Assembly: GCA_963920765.1 (NCBI GenBank)
Contig: OY987242.1
Coordinates: forward strand, 11,496,789-11,560,788
Source: Ulota crispa
Taxonomy: Eukaryota; Streptophyta; Bryopsida; Orthotrichales; Orthotrichaceae
DNA: 64,000 bases
Reading direction: 5' to 3'
A model generated the notes under the pieces. That model saw only the letters and a list, made by a program, of their open reading frames with translations, was not told the DNA's origin and ran no database searches. The number at the start of each line of letters is the position of its first letter. Position 1 is the first letter of the stretch. Made by a program: the position numbers and the translations under genes. Of the stretch, positions 14,169-25,110 are shown piece by piece.

Positions 14169-14580
14169 GGCATTAATATGTGAACCACACCCTTTGAACT
14201 ACTGTACCACACCCCCAAGGTAAAATTCAGATTTCTACCATCAAAAATTTGAGTTTGAGAATTTTGAATTCAAATTTGGACTTAGAGACCATGATATTGT
14301 CTAGAACCATAAAAAAAGTTGCAATTCAACAACACCCAATGAAAAAGCTTATCTTTTTTTACAAACAAAAGTAAAATTAATAATTTTCTCCCTAACTAAA
14401 CTTTTTCATTGGAGGTTGTTGAATTGCAACTTTTTTTATGGTTCTAGACAATACCATGGTCTCTAAATCCAAATCTGAATTCAAAATTTTCAAATTCAGC
14501 TTTTTGATGGTAGAAATCTAAAATTTACCTCATGGTGTGGTACAGTAGTTCAAAGGGTGTGGTACACATATCAATTCCCA
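14169..14580. repeat. Fold-back element (about 190-base arms) nested in the CACTA element
   Basis: The left arm (TGTGAACCACACCCTTTGAA ... CACCCAATGAAAAAGCTTA) is matched by the reverse complement in the right arm, closing over a loop of about 40 bases near 14370. Its arms are related to those of the larger palindrome at 50414-51535, sharing TTAGAGACC and CACCCAATG-AAAAGCTTA. Confidence 0.85.
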
Positions 14581-15229
14581 TCTTTTAAAGCTTATAAAAA
14601 TATTTTATAAGATTGTTTTTTTTTAATTCATTTGGTTAGTAATAGAAGGAAAAATACTAAAAATACCCTTTAAGTCTTTCAAAATATCAAGTTTACGCCA
14701 AAAATATGTGAAACATAAAAAGTAGTCATTATTTTTTGTAGGAATATCAATTATACTCCTATTGTTTTGGAAAATTAATAAAAAAACTCTTCTATTTTGA
14801 AATGTTAAATATATCCTTGTGTTATTTGAAATATAAAAATCACCTTTGGTTTCTTGTAAGAATTTGCATTAAACTATACACTTGGTTATCATGTAACACA
14901 AAGATATTTTTGGTACTTTTAATCCTTAAGGGACATTTATGATTTCTTCAAAGAATTGAGGAGCATCATTTACATTTGTTTGTAAAGAAATTTTGATATT
15001 TAAAACAACAAAATGTTGTACTTTTTATATAAAATTTTGTTGAATTAGTGAAGTTGTGTCCAAAAGTATGTAGATCAACAAAAAATTGTTGAGTTTTTTG
15101 TTATTATGGTCATGTTTTTACTTGACTTTAAAGGCTGCTAAGTTTAAATCTTACCAAATTGTGAAAAGTAAAGAAAATAAAATCAGTCAATGTACACTCA
15201 AACTTCTAAAAGATTCTTTTTTTTTGAAA

Positions 15230-16010
15230 ACTTCTTTTATTTTTTAAAACTTCAAAAAAATTTAATGAGGTTCAAAAAGATTTTAGAAAGATTTCAAAAA
15301 CAAACCTAAACTATTGTGATAGTTTTTTTGAAAGTATTTTGATGACTTACAAAAAGATTCCTAAAGGACTATAATTCAGTCTAAGAGATTCTATTTCTAT
15401 AAGTATTTTGAAGTACTTTAACAAATTTCATAAAGATTTTAAAAAGATTCTCAAAGATTCTAAAAAGGTTCTTGAAAATTCTTAGAGATTTTCAAAGATT
15501 TTTTGAATTTCAAAAAAGATTCTCAAAAGATTCTCAAAGATTCTCAAAGATTCTCAATTGTTCTCAAACATTCTCAAAGTTTCCAAAAAAACTTGAGAAG
15601 ATTCTAAAAGATTCCAAAAGATTCTCAAAGATTCCAAAAAGATTCTCAAAGATTCTCAAAGATTCTCAATTGTTCTCAAACATTCTCAAAGATTCTAAAA
15701 AAACTTGAAAAGATTCCCAAAGATTCCAAAAAATTCTCAAAGATTCCTAAAAGATTCTCAAAGATTCTCAAAGATTCTCAAAGATTCTCAAAGATTTTCT
15801 AAGATTCCAAAAAAACTTGAAAAGATTCCAAAAGATTTCCAAAGATTCATGAAGATTCCTAAAAGATTCTCAAAGATTCTTAAATCTCAAAAAGATTCTT
15901 AAATATTCTTAAAAATCATGAAAAGATTCTCAATGATTCCCAAAAGATTCTTGAAGATTCTTAAAGATTCACAAAATATTCCCAAAAGATCTTCAAAAGA
16001 TTCCAAAATT
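15230..16010. repeat. Tandem repeat array of GATTCTCAAA-like units
   Basis: Dozens of variants of a 10-11 base unit (AAAGATTCTCA, AAAGATTCCAA), with higher-order blocks separated by AAAACTTGAAAAG. The open frames here (repeating KDSQRFSKI) are products of the repeat, not a gene. Internal tandem arrays are common in CACTA elements. Confidence 0.9.
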
Positions 16011-16164
16011 TCTGTTGATTTAGATAATGGTATCCAAATCAACAGAACGTATTTAATTTTTTACAGAATTCTGTTAAATAAGTCAATTAGCGTGGGCAAG
16101 TGCCCAAATTAACAAGAAACTGTTGGTTTTCTGTTGTTTTGGAAGGAGTTTTCTACTAGTGTTT

Positions 16165-17340
16165 GACCTTGGAGAAGTAGCATAGTACGGAATTGTTCAA
16201 AGTTAATACGAAGCTTACTCAACTGAAAAACGCCTTGGAGAAATAATTAGCAATAGCTAAGAAGATGGAACAACATGTGTTGAAGAAAATTAGCGTTTTC
16301 TTGGAGAAGAAAGGAGAATAGAACAAGATGATAAACAAAGCAGTCAATAGCCAGAAGCTGATAGCTGAAGAGTTGACTATAATAAAAGTTGGACTACAAG
16401 AAGAGAAAATTGACTGTAAAGTTGATCACCAAACTATTGTTAGATTGATGACAGAGAAAAAAAATAATAGACTAGCTTTTTGATAGAATCAGAAGTCAAG
16501 CTTTTAGACAAGTGACAGCCATTGACTTCAATTTGGAGGTGAAGCTAGAGCTGTAGGAGCGTACGAGGCAATTGCCGGTTTCTAAATTTTTATTTGAAAC
16601 TTATGAGCATCAACGGCAATAGTTTCTGCTGTTATCTTCTTTGACCATGTGCTAGCCAATTGGCAACATTGTTTTTCAGAGGCTATGGTAAGAAGCAAAA
16701 CAATTGAAAGCTCAATATTTGATAGTTGAGATTATAGTCAGAGGCGATGTTCAATTGTATGATCATTTTTTGGCCTTAGTAGCAATGGGTGATGTGGAAA
16801 TGCACTTTCTGTTACACTATAATCAATTAGAGCTACAGTATGCTAATATGCAATTGACAATCAATGATTCTGTTCCAACCAGAACGTTGGCTATAGACAG
16901 ATATATGAAGCCCATCTAAATGGCAATTCAAGGTGCTTCATGGGAGAAACTGAGGCAATGACTCACAGTACTAGAGGGTTAGATTATTGCCTAACATGAT
17001 CCCAAAGAGTTGCAAAACATTGTTGCAAATAGCCAAATGAGGTTTAGAAATGATAATTGTACAAATCCAGGACTTAGTCGTTACTTTTCAAATTCTACAT
17101 CTACCTTAGTAGGCTATATAATGCCATGGGACTCCTTAGAAAAAATTGCTCTCCATTATTATACCGAGTCCATAGCAAATTGGAGTTATCATCAAAGGCT
17201 ATTGACGAGGAGAAGCAAGTTCCAGTTCCTCAAAACATAATCATAGACAGTCCCTTAAGCCAACTATATTTAAAGAATTACAATGCTATGTTTGATAACC
17301 ATACAGAGGTACAAATCGAGAGCTAGAAGGTAATTGACTA
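16165..17340 (+). pseudogene. Decayed coding remnants, unknown family
   Basis: Pieces in several frames with frequent stops: NKAVNSQKLIAEELTIIK (coiled-coil-like), MKAQYLIVEIIVRGDVQLYD at 16704-16919, and MQNIVANSQMRFRNDNCTN at 17010. The composition is coding-like compared with the flanks. Probably the continuation, after the CACTA insertion, of the remnant at 12948. I cannot assign a family. Confidence 0.35.
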
Positions 17341-17619
17341 ACTATTAGAAGACTATGACATATCAAAGAATGAAGAGCATGGAGTAGACAAGATCATCCG
17401 CTAGAGGGATGAACGCAAGAGATGGACAATATAACCCCCTCTTGCAGTGACAAATCATCCAAATTTCTGCCACTGCTCAAGACAATTCAAGTGGGATCTA
17501 ATGGCGACTATTGTCATTGTGGAATAGAATTGGCCATGGATCCAAGGGGAATTTAATATGCCAGAATAGTTGCTGATGTTTATAGCCAATTTTTTGATGA
17601 ACATGGAATCCATTAGGAC

Positions 17620-18375
17620 CTCGTATGTTTTAGGGCAGCAGTTTTTGCTAAAGCCTTAGCTCATTGGTGTCGTAAATGGCATATGGTTATAGACATAAAC
17701 ATCTACCAAGAGGGTAATAAGGAGATGTGGCTATTGGTGAAGATGCAGTATCATAATGCACGATTTATACGACTGGTAGAGACAATATGTGGGCAGGTGG
17801 ACAAGGCAGGTTGTGAGGAAATTGTTGGAAAGGGGAAGGGAATTGCTAACCGGGATTCAAAGATGACAAGGGGTGTCCATGAAGTGGGTTGTGGGGAGGA
17901 GGAGGAGGGACTAAAGTTCTTTTTTGCACATGGAAAGGGTAGAGGTGACAGTGATGCTGGGGGTGGATGTAATGATGTGAGCATGGGGTTCAAGGTCGTT
18001 TATCAAGAGGGGCAACTTGCTGCATTAGAGGAACAGAAGGAGAATGTGGAGAAAGAGGCGCCAAAGGAAGGTACTCCCAAGAAAAAAAAAGAAAAAAAAG
18101 AAGGAGGGGAAAAGGAGGCAGAAATTGATGGTTAAGGGTGAGAGTGCCCAAACTTCCATGAAGAACCCCCTTAGTTCTCAGCCTAGTTCCTTCACGGAAT
18201 TGAGGAATTTAGCATCTGGGGTGGAAGTTGATGGAGGTGAGGCAGCATGCAACACGGACAATTCCACCAAGGTGTGCTCACCTCCAAGCAAGAGGAACAC
18301 TAGGTTGTAGCAAAGACAGTTAAAATTGTCTACACATGTAGACAGAGCTCTGTCCAAGAAGCGTAGAAGGTCGTA
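17620..18375 (+). pseudogene. Charged Lys/Glu-rich coding remnant upstream of the SET domain
   Basis: An open frame runs from about 17620 (LVCFRAAVFAKALAHWCRKW) to 18135, with Gly/Glu-rich and KKKKEKKEGGEKEAE segments. The frame shifts within the poly-Lys tract (about 18085) and continues as KGESAQTSMKNPLSSQPSS until a stop at 18308, then more basic residues. Such basic, nuclear-localisation-like stretches would suit the N-terminal region of a chromatin protein and the SET pseudogene follows on the same strand, but the link is inference. Confidence 0.4.
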
Positions 18376-18603
18376 GGTACTTGGGCAATTTTGCTGTTGT
18401 TCTGAGTATATGTTCTAGTATTTATTTGCATTTATATTTTTGGTTAGATGAATTTTTTGCATTTCCAATATTAGTCTTACTGAGCTGGGTATCATGTGGG
18501 CAAAGAGAAATTGTATTGTGCCTTCACAATGGAGGCTATTGAAATAGAAGGAGACTAAGTTTTACTAGTATTAACTTATTTTATTTATAGTTCCTACATT
18601 CTA

Positions 18604-19578
18604 ATGTGGTCTGATGGTTTTTTTCCTATAGGCTATGAAGACTTGTCTAGGGGCTTGGAGGCAATTCTGATCCCTGTAGCACCTCATGATTCAAAAATGA
18701 CACCTTTCAAGTACATAGCTACTAGTATAGTACATAACAATGCTTACATACATACTTCTATTGTTGGGTTAGGGAAAGGTGAGTGTTGTTCTTGTGTCTC
18801 AAAGGATTGCCTAACTGCAACGGTACCTTGTTAGTGTTCAAATGCCACTGATGGTGGGGTTTGCATACAACCTAGGTGGGTTGTTGAAAACTAAGTTTTT
18901 GTTAAACAGTGGTAGAAAGAGGAGGTTCATTACGGAGTGTAATTTGAAATGCCCTTGCCACATTAAGTGTGGTAACTGTGTGGTTCAACAGGGTATGAAA
19001 TATATGGTAGAAGTGTACCACATAGTGCAAACCGGATGGGGGATCCAAGCTAGTCAGTCTATCCCCAAAGGTGCGTTTGTTTTTGAGATGACTAGAGAGG
19101 TGTTGACTAATTCAGAAATGGCAATTAGAAACCTAGTAGTCAATGACGGTCCCTCATATAGTTTGCAACTAGACGCTAATTGGGCCACTGAGCGGAAGTA
19201 AAATGACAACACGGCGTTGTGTTTGGATGCCACGCACTATGGCGATATTGCGAGATCCTTGAATCACAAGTTGGACATCTACCATGTTTTTCCTATTGTT
19301 AAAAAAGTGAATGAATGCATATGAATTTTCTAATCGATTTATTACTCATCTTGTGCAGGTGTGGAGATGCTAACCTGATCGATGTGCTTGTGAAGATCAA
19401 GAACGGTGGAAAATGCTTCTACTACGTTGCTTTTTTCACAAACTGCATGATCAAAGAGAAAGAAGGGTTAATTTGGGATTATGGAATAGACTTTGAAGAC
19501 TGCAACCCAACGATCTTGTGCTTTTCATGTAAGTGTGGAAGTGTGTTGTGCAAAGACCAATTTTCAAATTCTATTTGA
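18604..19578 (+). pseudogene. SUVR-type SET-domain histone methyltransferase pseudogene
   Basis: Pre-SET remnant: FKYIATSIVHNNAYIHTSIV then GECCSCVSKDC, matching the plant SUVR pattern (F-YI-VYQNAY, CC--C--DCL). After the TAG at 18832-18834 the homology continues in another frame (GFAYNLGGLLKTKFLLNSGR), so a stop and a one-base G insertion near 18855 break it. SET core: CPCHIKCGNCVVQQGMKYMV, GWGIQASQSIPKGAFVFEM, LQLDANWATERK, a TAA at 19199, then ALCLDATHYGDIARSLNHK. A donor at 19271 and an acceptor at 19359 would join NHK to CGDANLIDVLVKIK, restoring the SUVR4-like NH-C-DAN motif. The end has LIWDYGIDF and post-SET CKCGSVLCKD. Family members methylate histone H3K9. Two nonsense codons, one frameshift and the change of the usual EY-GE to EMTRE argue against activity. 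It lies in transposon-rich DNA, so it may be captured. Confidence 0.82.
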
Positions 19579-19830
19579 TTATAGCAGTATTTTCATGGTG
19601 GGGTTTGCATAATATTATAAGTGATCATATTATGTATGATATGTTGTATTCAGAAAGACATGTATCATGATTCATGTGTTTGGAAGTTTCCCTTAGTTTC
19701 TTGATTGTTTATATTCTAGCCCATACCATTTAAGTTGAGTTGTTAATGACTACAAGTAATGGTCCTATAACAATTAATCAATATACTAGGCAAAATTAGT
19801 TCAAAAGCCATAGTAGTATCAAAATACAGT
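19579..19830. other. Spacer between SET pseudogene and tandem repeat
   Basis: AT-rich; nothing recognised. Confidence 0.35.
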
Positions 19831-21015
19831 CTAAGCCAATTGAATGATTTGATTTCATCATTAAGAATTAAGCAATTACAATTCTATCAAACAAAGATTT
19901 CAAGCAACCAAATCTGACGGCATTAGTACATGAACTCATGTCTCCAAAGTCCAAGAACTGTCCACCAAAGCTATTGGTTTGAACTCAGAAGCAACAGTAG
20001 CTAAAAATTGAATAGTCTGGGCCAATCGATTTGTTTCAAGTTTTAGCAGTATGAATGAAGAAAAACCTCGTCTATCAAACAAAGATTTCATGCAATCATT
20101 TCTGATGTTCCATGAGCACAAATTACTAACTCCAAGGTCCAGCAAGTGTCTAGTTGTCCACCAAATCAATTGGAATGAACTCAGAAGCAACTGTGGTATA
20201 ACTTAACAGTCGGGGCCAGTCGATTATTTTTGAACACTAAACACATTTGATAAAATCAACTCCTTCAAACACAACTTTAATGCCACAAGTTCTATCATTA
20301 TCTCTAAAGAATCACTGTCTAAAAGGACCATCAACCATTGATTAATGCAATTGCAAAAACAATATCAAATGAAAAGTTAGTTCCAGTGTGACATGTGAGC
20401 TAATTGTTTCTTTTTGAATACTAAGTTTAAACCCTGAACCAACTCTATGAAACACAAATTCCATGCATCCAATCTAGCTGTTATTTTTGAATAAATAAAT
20501 ATCTCACAGATTAAACAACACCCCACCAAAGCTATTGGGTTCATTTTAAATACATCAATACTATAAATTTACAAAAATTGAGTTAATGGTTTTATTTTGA
20601 ACACAATACGCGTTTCATAAAATAAAATTTATCAAACACCAATTTTAGGGAACCACTTTTGACTTTAATACTATAGAAATCACTATCTAAAAAACCCAGC
20701 TAATATTAATGAAAGCAATGTCCTAAACCAAAAGCAAATCTACCTTCCATATGAATTAAGACCAACTGTTTATTGTTCAACACTAAATATTTAGCAGAAC
20801 CAACTCTAAGAAATATGGATTCCATGAACCATTCTTTACGTTATTTTTACATGAATACATATCTCAAAGATCTAATAGCAGTCTATCAAAGCTATTGGGA
20901 TCAAATGAAAAACATCAATAGTATGAATTTAAATTACTGGGCTAATTCATACAATATAAACACAGCAAAATCAACTTTATCAAACACAAATCTCATGCGA
21001 GGAAGTGTATTAGAG
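19830..21015. repeat. Degenerate tandem repeat, unit about 180-210 bp
   Basis: The same string of words recurs in order: TCTATCAAACAAAGATTTCA, then a -TGAACTCA-/-CCAAAG- block, CACCAAAGCTATTGGGTTCA-like, AGAAGCAAC, AATTGA, GGGCCA-TCGATT. Copies are seen at about 19885, 20065, 20250, 20445, 20620 and 20800. Later copies are more diverged. It lies between the SET and transposase pseudogenes and could be the subterminal repeat of a large transposon. Confidence 0.6.
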
Positions 21016-21146
21016 GTAATAGTACTAATATGAAAAAGTAATCACAGTTGTAAGAGCAGAATAGTATGCTCTAGTCAACGCTAAAGTGCACATCTGTAAT
21101 GTGAGAATACTAGCCAAAAAAACCTTTGGGATTATGCAACATATAA

Positions 21147-21317
21147 CACTAGTAGAAAATTGCATTAGAATTTACTGAAATTTGTAAGGTAGTTTATGTT
21201 GAATTCCATGTTTCCAACGCAAAATTTTATTAACACAAACTTTTGCGTTGGAAACATGGAACTCAACATAAACTACCTTACAATTTTAGAGAATTTTAAC
21301 GTTGTTTTCTTCTAGTG
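21147..21317. mobile_element. CACTA-derived hairpin MITE, 171 bp
   Basis: Ends CACTAGTAGAAAA and TTTTCTTCTAGTG match the termini of the large CACTA element at 13271. Internal arms GTAGTTTATGTTGAATTCCA and its near-complement fold into a hairpin around about 21228. No exact three-base target duplication (TAA on the left, CAA on the right). Confidence 0.8.
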
Positions 21318-21552
21318 CAACTACCTTGTCGTACTTTAAGTATCCAAAAATACTTTAGTCACAGTACAAGTGAAGTACTTAGTATCCATTCATACTTGGA
21401 AGCGTACAAATATGTTGCAAACCGAATAAACTAAATCCTAAGACAATTCAATGAAATTCTAACCGTTGTTGAAGCCCCACTATTCTCGTAAGGCGTCTTC
21501 ACACATTCTTTGCAATTTAGCTGATAGCTTGTAAATCTAAGTACCCTTGACT

Positions 21553-24500
21553 CTATGTGACGCAAGGGTCATGAGGAAATTTACAAGCACGTACCAAATG
21601 AGCATCAACATGTGCAGCCACAGCCTTGTCACAAAATACGTACGTCTTGTCTAGGCGTCCATACTTCTTGTAGTACTTTCCCCAGATAATAGAATTGCCT
21701 GCCATGAAATTCCCTCCCCAAGGACAGGACAGAGGTTCCTCCAGTATGTACTTGGACTTCTCACACTGTAGAACGTAAAAGCTGACGCCATCATTGTTAA
21801 CTTCTTCTGCAAGTACCATGAAGTTATTGCCAACTTCCACCATGTCGCCGATCTCCACTGATACTCCATTGTGTAACCAATTCTCGACATCGTCCATATC
21901 TTTGGCTTGTTCTGCAACTGTGGAAACGCTCATGGATACTAGCTTTTGCACCCACTAATCTTGCACATGTGAAACTTTCTCGCAATTATGCCATTCACCA
22001 TCAACACATGGAATACAAAAACAAGATAATGCGCGAGTTTTTAGAAGGCAAGGATCTGTGGTGGAGAAACCCATAATAGAGTGTAGGCTTTTTGAGCCTG
22101 AAATAGTATGAAACTTCAAGCTAATGTCATCATGATTAACTTCTCCCTCAGCAATGTCCCAAAATACTCTAGAAAGAGTAGATGTAGTCAATTGCTGGTA
22201 AGAACTGGGAACCCTCTTTGTATATTTCTCCTCCAAGAATTGCACCACTTCTGTGGCATTTTGTAGCGATTGTAAAGGGTTTCAATCTGTTCATTTGCTA
22301 ATACTCTCTTAACCACTGCTCCTGCACCATCCCACTCCCCTTTGCCATGAGTTGATTCAAAGAAATTCCATTGCATGAAACAACCCCTAGTAAGCATTGG
22401 ATATCTAGCAACAAAATACATAGCAATTGCGCATTTAAACTGCGCACTACAACCATTGCTAAACACCCAATGTTTTGCGAGAGTAAAACCAGAATCCACC
22501 AACCAGTCCCAATGCAATAATAAACAATGTTGAACAAAAGAGGAATCGTGAACTTTATCATCAGAAATATAAAAATGAGTTTGCTTAAATATCTCATTTC
22601 CCTCCCTCCACATAGTGATATGAACTAATATTGTGACTAATGTGCTAAAATAATATAGACTTTGCACTTCATTTTGAATAGCAAATGAGTAGTTTTCAGC
22701 ATAATCAATATGCGAAACAATGACTCCCTCAAGAATGTCGGTCATCATCATTATGCATTGCTCGTCTTGCCATCTTGCTCTAAAATTGTGTGTTATAAAT
22801 GTTGTCGTTGTCTTCTCCATGTATGACAAGAAAACATGTACTGGAGTCTCCTTGAAAACCTCCTTCAATTGTTTTCTGGCCTTCCCTGTGTTTGCATCAA
22901 CACCAACCTGGTAATACTCAAAGCATTTCCAGTTTAAAACAAATGATGTTGATGTACACAGCTCTTGGTCACAAAATGTTAGTAGCTGAAATCCACAATC
23001 TACACAATCTCCCATAAGATATGCTAACTTATGCCATAAATCATATTTGCCCTTAGGACAAACGCATGTTTCCCACATTAGTGTAATGCGCTTAAAAATA
23101 TTATTGTGAGCTTGGCAGCCTCCCTCCCTACCTCCCTCCCTACTTCCCTCCCCACCTTCTTTTCCACTGCCAAAGCAAACTCAATAATGATAGGTACATT
23201 CAGTAGTAGCATGTAGACCCCTAACTTTGTCCCTAAGGTTATTTAATCCCACTTTTATGAAGTCCATTTCAACGTGATAAATGCAACAGCAAGTATTTCT
23301 TTCTTTTAGTTTCTTGATCCACCAAGGTTTCAACTTCTCAAAAGCTCTTTGACAAATATTGCATTCAAGGTGGACCTCTTGAAATTGCAAAAAAAAACAA
23401 GTCTGCAAAATGCACCCCACAAATGGAAAGATGTCAGAACAACTTTATACTCATCATTGTACAAGTATTAATTTTCATAATCTGTACATTCTAATAGTTA
23501 CTGTACATAGTAAATGTATTGTTTTTCTATCCAGATCAACTATGAATACTATTTGTACTTGAATCTACAAAATCCAAAGTATACAAAGTACACACATGAA
23601 CATTCCATAGTACAAATAGTATATATAATATACTTATTAAAATTCAAGGTATTATAATACTCCGCTTTCTGTACTTTTACAAAGACATAAAAATAATACA
23701 GTCTATGGATTGTACTTTGGATTCTGTTGAAACAATTAAATGTAACAATTCGTACAAAAATGTACAACAAGTATAAATCATTGCCTCTTTTAGTACACTT
23801 ATAATAGTTAATAGCAAAGAGAATGTGGAAATGAATACTTTAAGTAATCATATAGTATAAGTTCTACTATTCACAATTATGGAAATCCAGTTATTGTATT
23901 ATTCTTCTACTGTGAAATACTATTAGTGCTTTGATTATTCAAATACGCACATACTTGAGTTATCATGAGTACAACAATACAACCGTCGGAGTGAAATAAG
24001 TATTAGATTTACAAAATAGATTCTAAAGTTCTTTCCCATTGTACAATGTGCACAGACTACATCAAAGTATGTAACAACTCCAATTTAGAGTACTATATGT
24101 ACTTTGAGTGATCTTAGCAATGAATGAATCGCATTGGAGTTGCTTTTCGTGAACCCGTAAAAATGTATTATTACATAAGTAGCTTAGTAGCTTGTAAATT
24201 TGAAATGCACATCTTTCTTATAAACTTAACGTAATCTGCACTCACAACTATGGTTACAAAAAATTAGACAAAGTGAAAACTACAAGAAGGATACTTGAAG
24301 AGTGAATCATACCTGCGTCTTGCACAAGTAGTAGGTAGGATGCGGCTCCAGCCATTGTGCACGGCCCACCCTATGCCTCACAACATCTTTCTTGTTGGGA
24401 GAAACCTTAGTTTGACTATTCCACCATGCATGGACACATTCTTTGACATAGTCTATTAAACCTGCTCTTTTAAGTCTATGCAATTGCAGCTTTGGCACAG

Positions 24501-25110
24501 TGTCATGAACAGCGATTGCATAAATCCTTCTAGTCAAAGCAAGGTTAATACTCTCAATCATTGTATCCAACACACAAGACAAAGCTCTCACCCTGCCCAT
24601 CCCTAAACTCACAGCAGCATCCAACAAAGCACTTTTCCGAGCTAAGAGTTCATTAGAATTAGCTACTTTCACTAATTGCAATTCATGCTTGAAATTCTAA
24701 AGAAAAGAGTGACTTATTGTAGCTTCCTGTGGTCAAGGGTAGTAGAGCGGTAACAACAGCCCAACAATTTCATGATGCAAGAATTTCTCCAATATATTCC
24801 TTCTAGTATGAGGACTAAGGCATTTTTCCAATTCTACAACAAAAACTTGTGCCTAACATAAAGATCTGCGGTGCAATTCCTTCACTGGAAGGTGATCATT
24901 CAAATCACGATTTGAAGGCAAAGACAATGAATTGGTTGGACGTAGGGTATTTTTCAACCTATGGCTATCACGTTCTTGTTGGAGGGCTTTCCTAAGTTTG
25001 GCATTATCTGCAGCAGCAGATAAAGCCCCCTCATGAATACAGGCTTGGAGAATCCTCTCTGCTAGGCCAGGGTAGTTAATGCCATGTTTTGCACGCTTTT
25101 GCTAACTGGC
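21553..25110 (-). pseudogene. Decayed DDE-like transposase gene, multi-exon, unclassified eukaryotic family
   Basis: Reading on the minus strand: 25110-24690 gives NYPGLAERILQACIHEGALS and LRKALQQERDSHRLKNTLRP, with stops; 24681-24307 gives VSPNKKDVVRHRVGRAQWLE and HPTYYLCKTQ, ending at a good donor CAG|GTATGA; 23420-23181 gives WIKKLKERNTCCCIYHVEMD; 23078-22188 is a 296-codon open frame with HIDYAENYSFAIQNEVQS, HFYISDDKVHDSSFVQH, HWVFSNGCSAQFKCAIAMY and FFESTHGKGEWDGAGAVVKR; after a frameshift near 22270 the C-terminus continues to 21553 with one TAG at 21955-21957 (GNSIIWGKYYKKYGR). The order VSPNKKDVV, CCCRYH, HxDxAENY, SDDxxHD, FSDGCxxQFK, HGKGxxDG is that of a repetitive protein family I recall from animals and lower plants. 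D in DYAEN, N in place of D in FSNG, and E in FFES are candidate catalytic positions. Broken, so probably inactive. Confidence 0.75.
23420..24306. other. AT-rich intron or insertion inside the transposase gene
   Basis: Between the donor at 24313 and the next coding block on the minus strand. Full of GTAC-containing words (TGTACTTTG, GTACAAT), no coding signal. Either a long intron or later insertion. Confidence 0.4.

Larger units (their letters stand above)
13271..16161. mobile_element. Non-autonomous CACTA (En/Spm) transposon, 2.9 kb
   Basis: Termini CACTAGTAGAAAA and TTTTCTACTAGTG are perfect inverted repeats of the plant CACTA type. A three-base target duplication TTT flanks it (13268-13270 and 16162-16164), the expected size for this superfamily. 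It carries no transposase; inside are a fold-back element and a long array of GATTCTCAAA-like repeats. The sequences TCTGTTGATTT and AATCAACAGAA near the ends form additional subterminal inverted repeats. Confidence 0.92.

Noticed and set aside
15472-16112. Lys/Phe-rich open frames (repeating KDSQRFSKI)
   Set aside because: They translate a GATTCTCAAA tandem array and are present only because the unit lacks stops in that frame.
22298-22597. Second open frame overlapping the transposase core
   Set aside because: Shadow frame; the conserved motifs are in the overlapping 296-codon frame.
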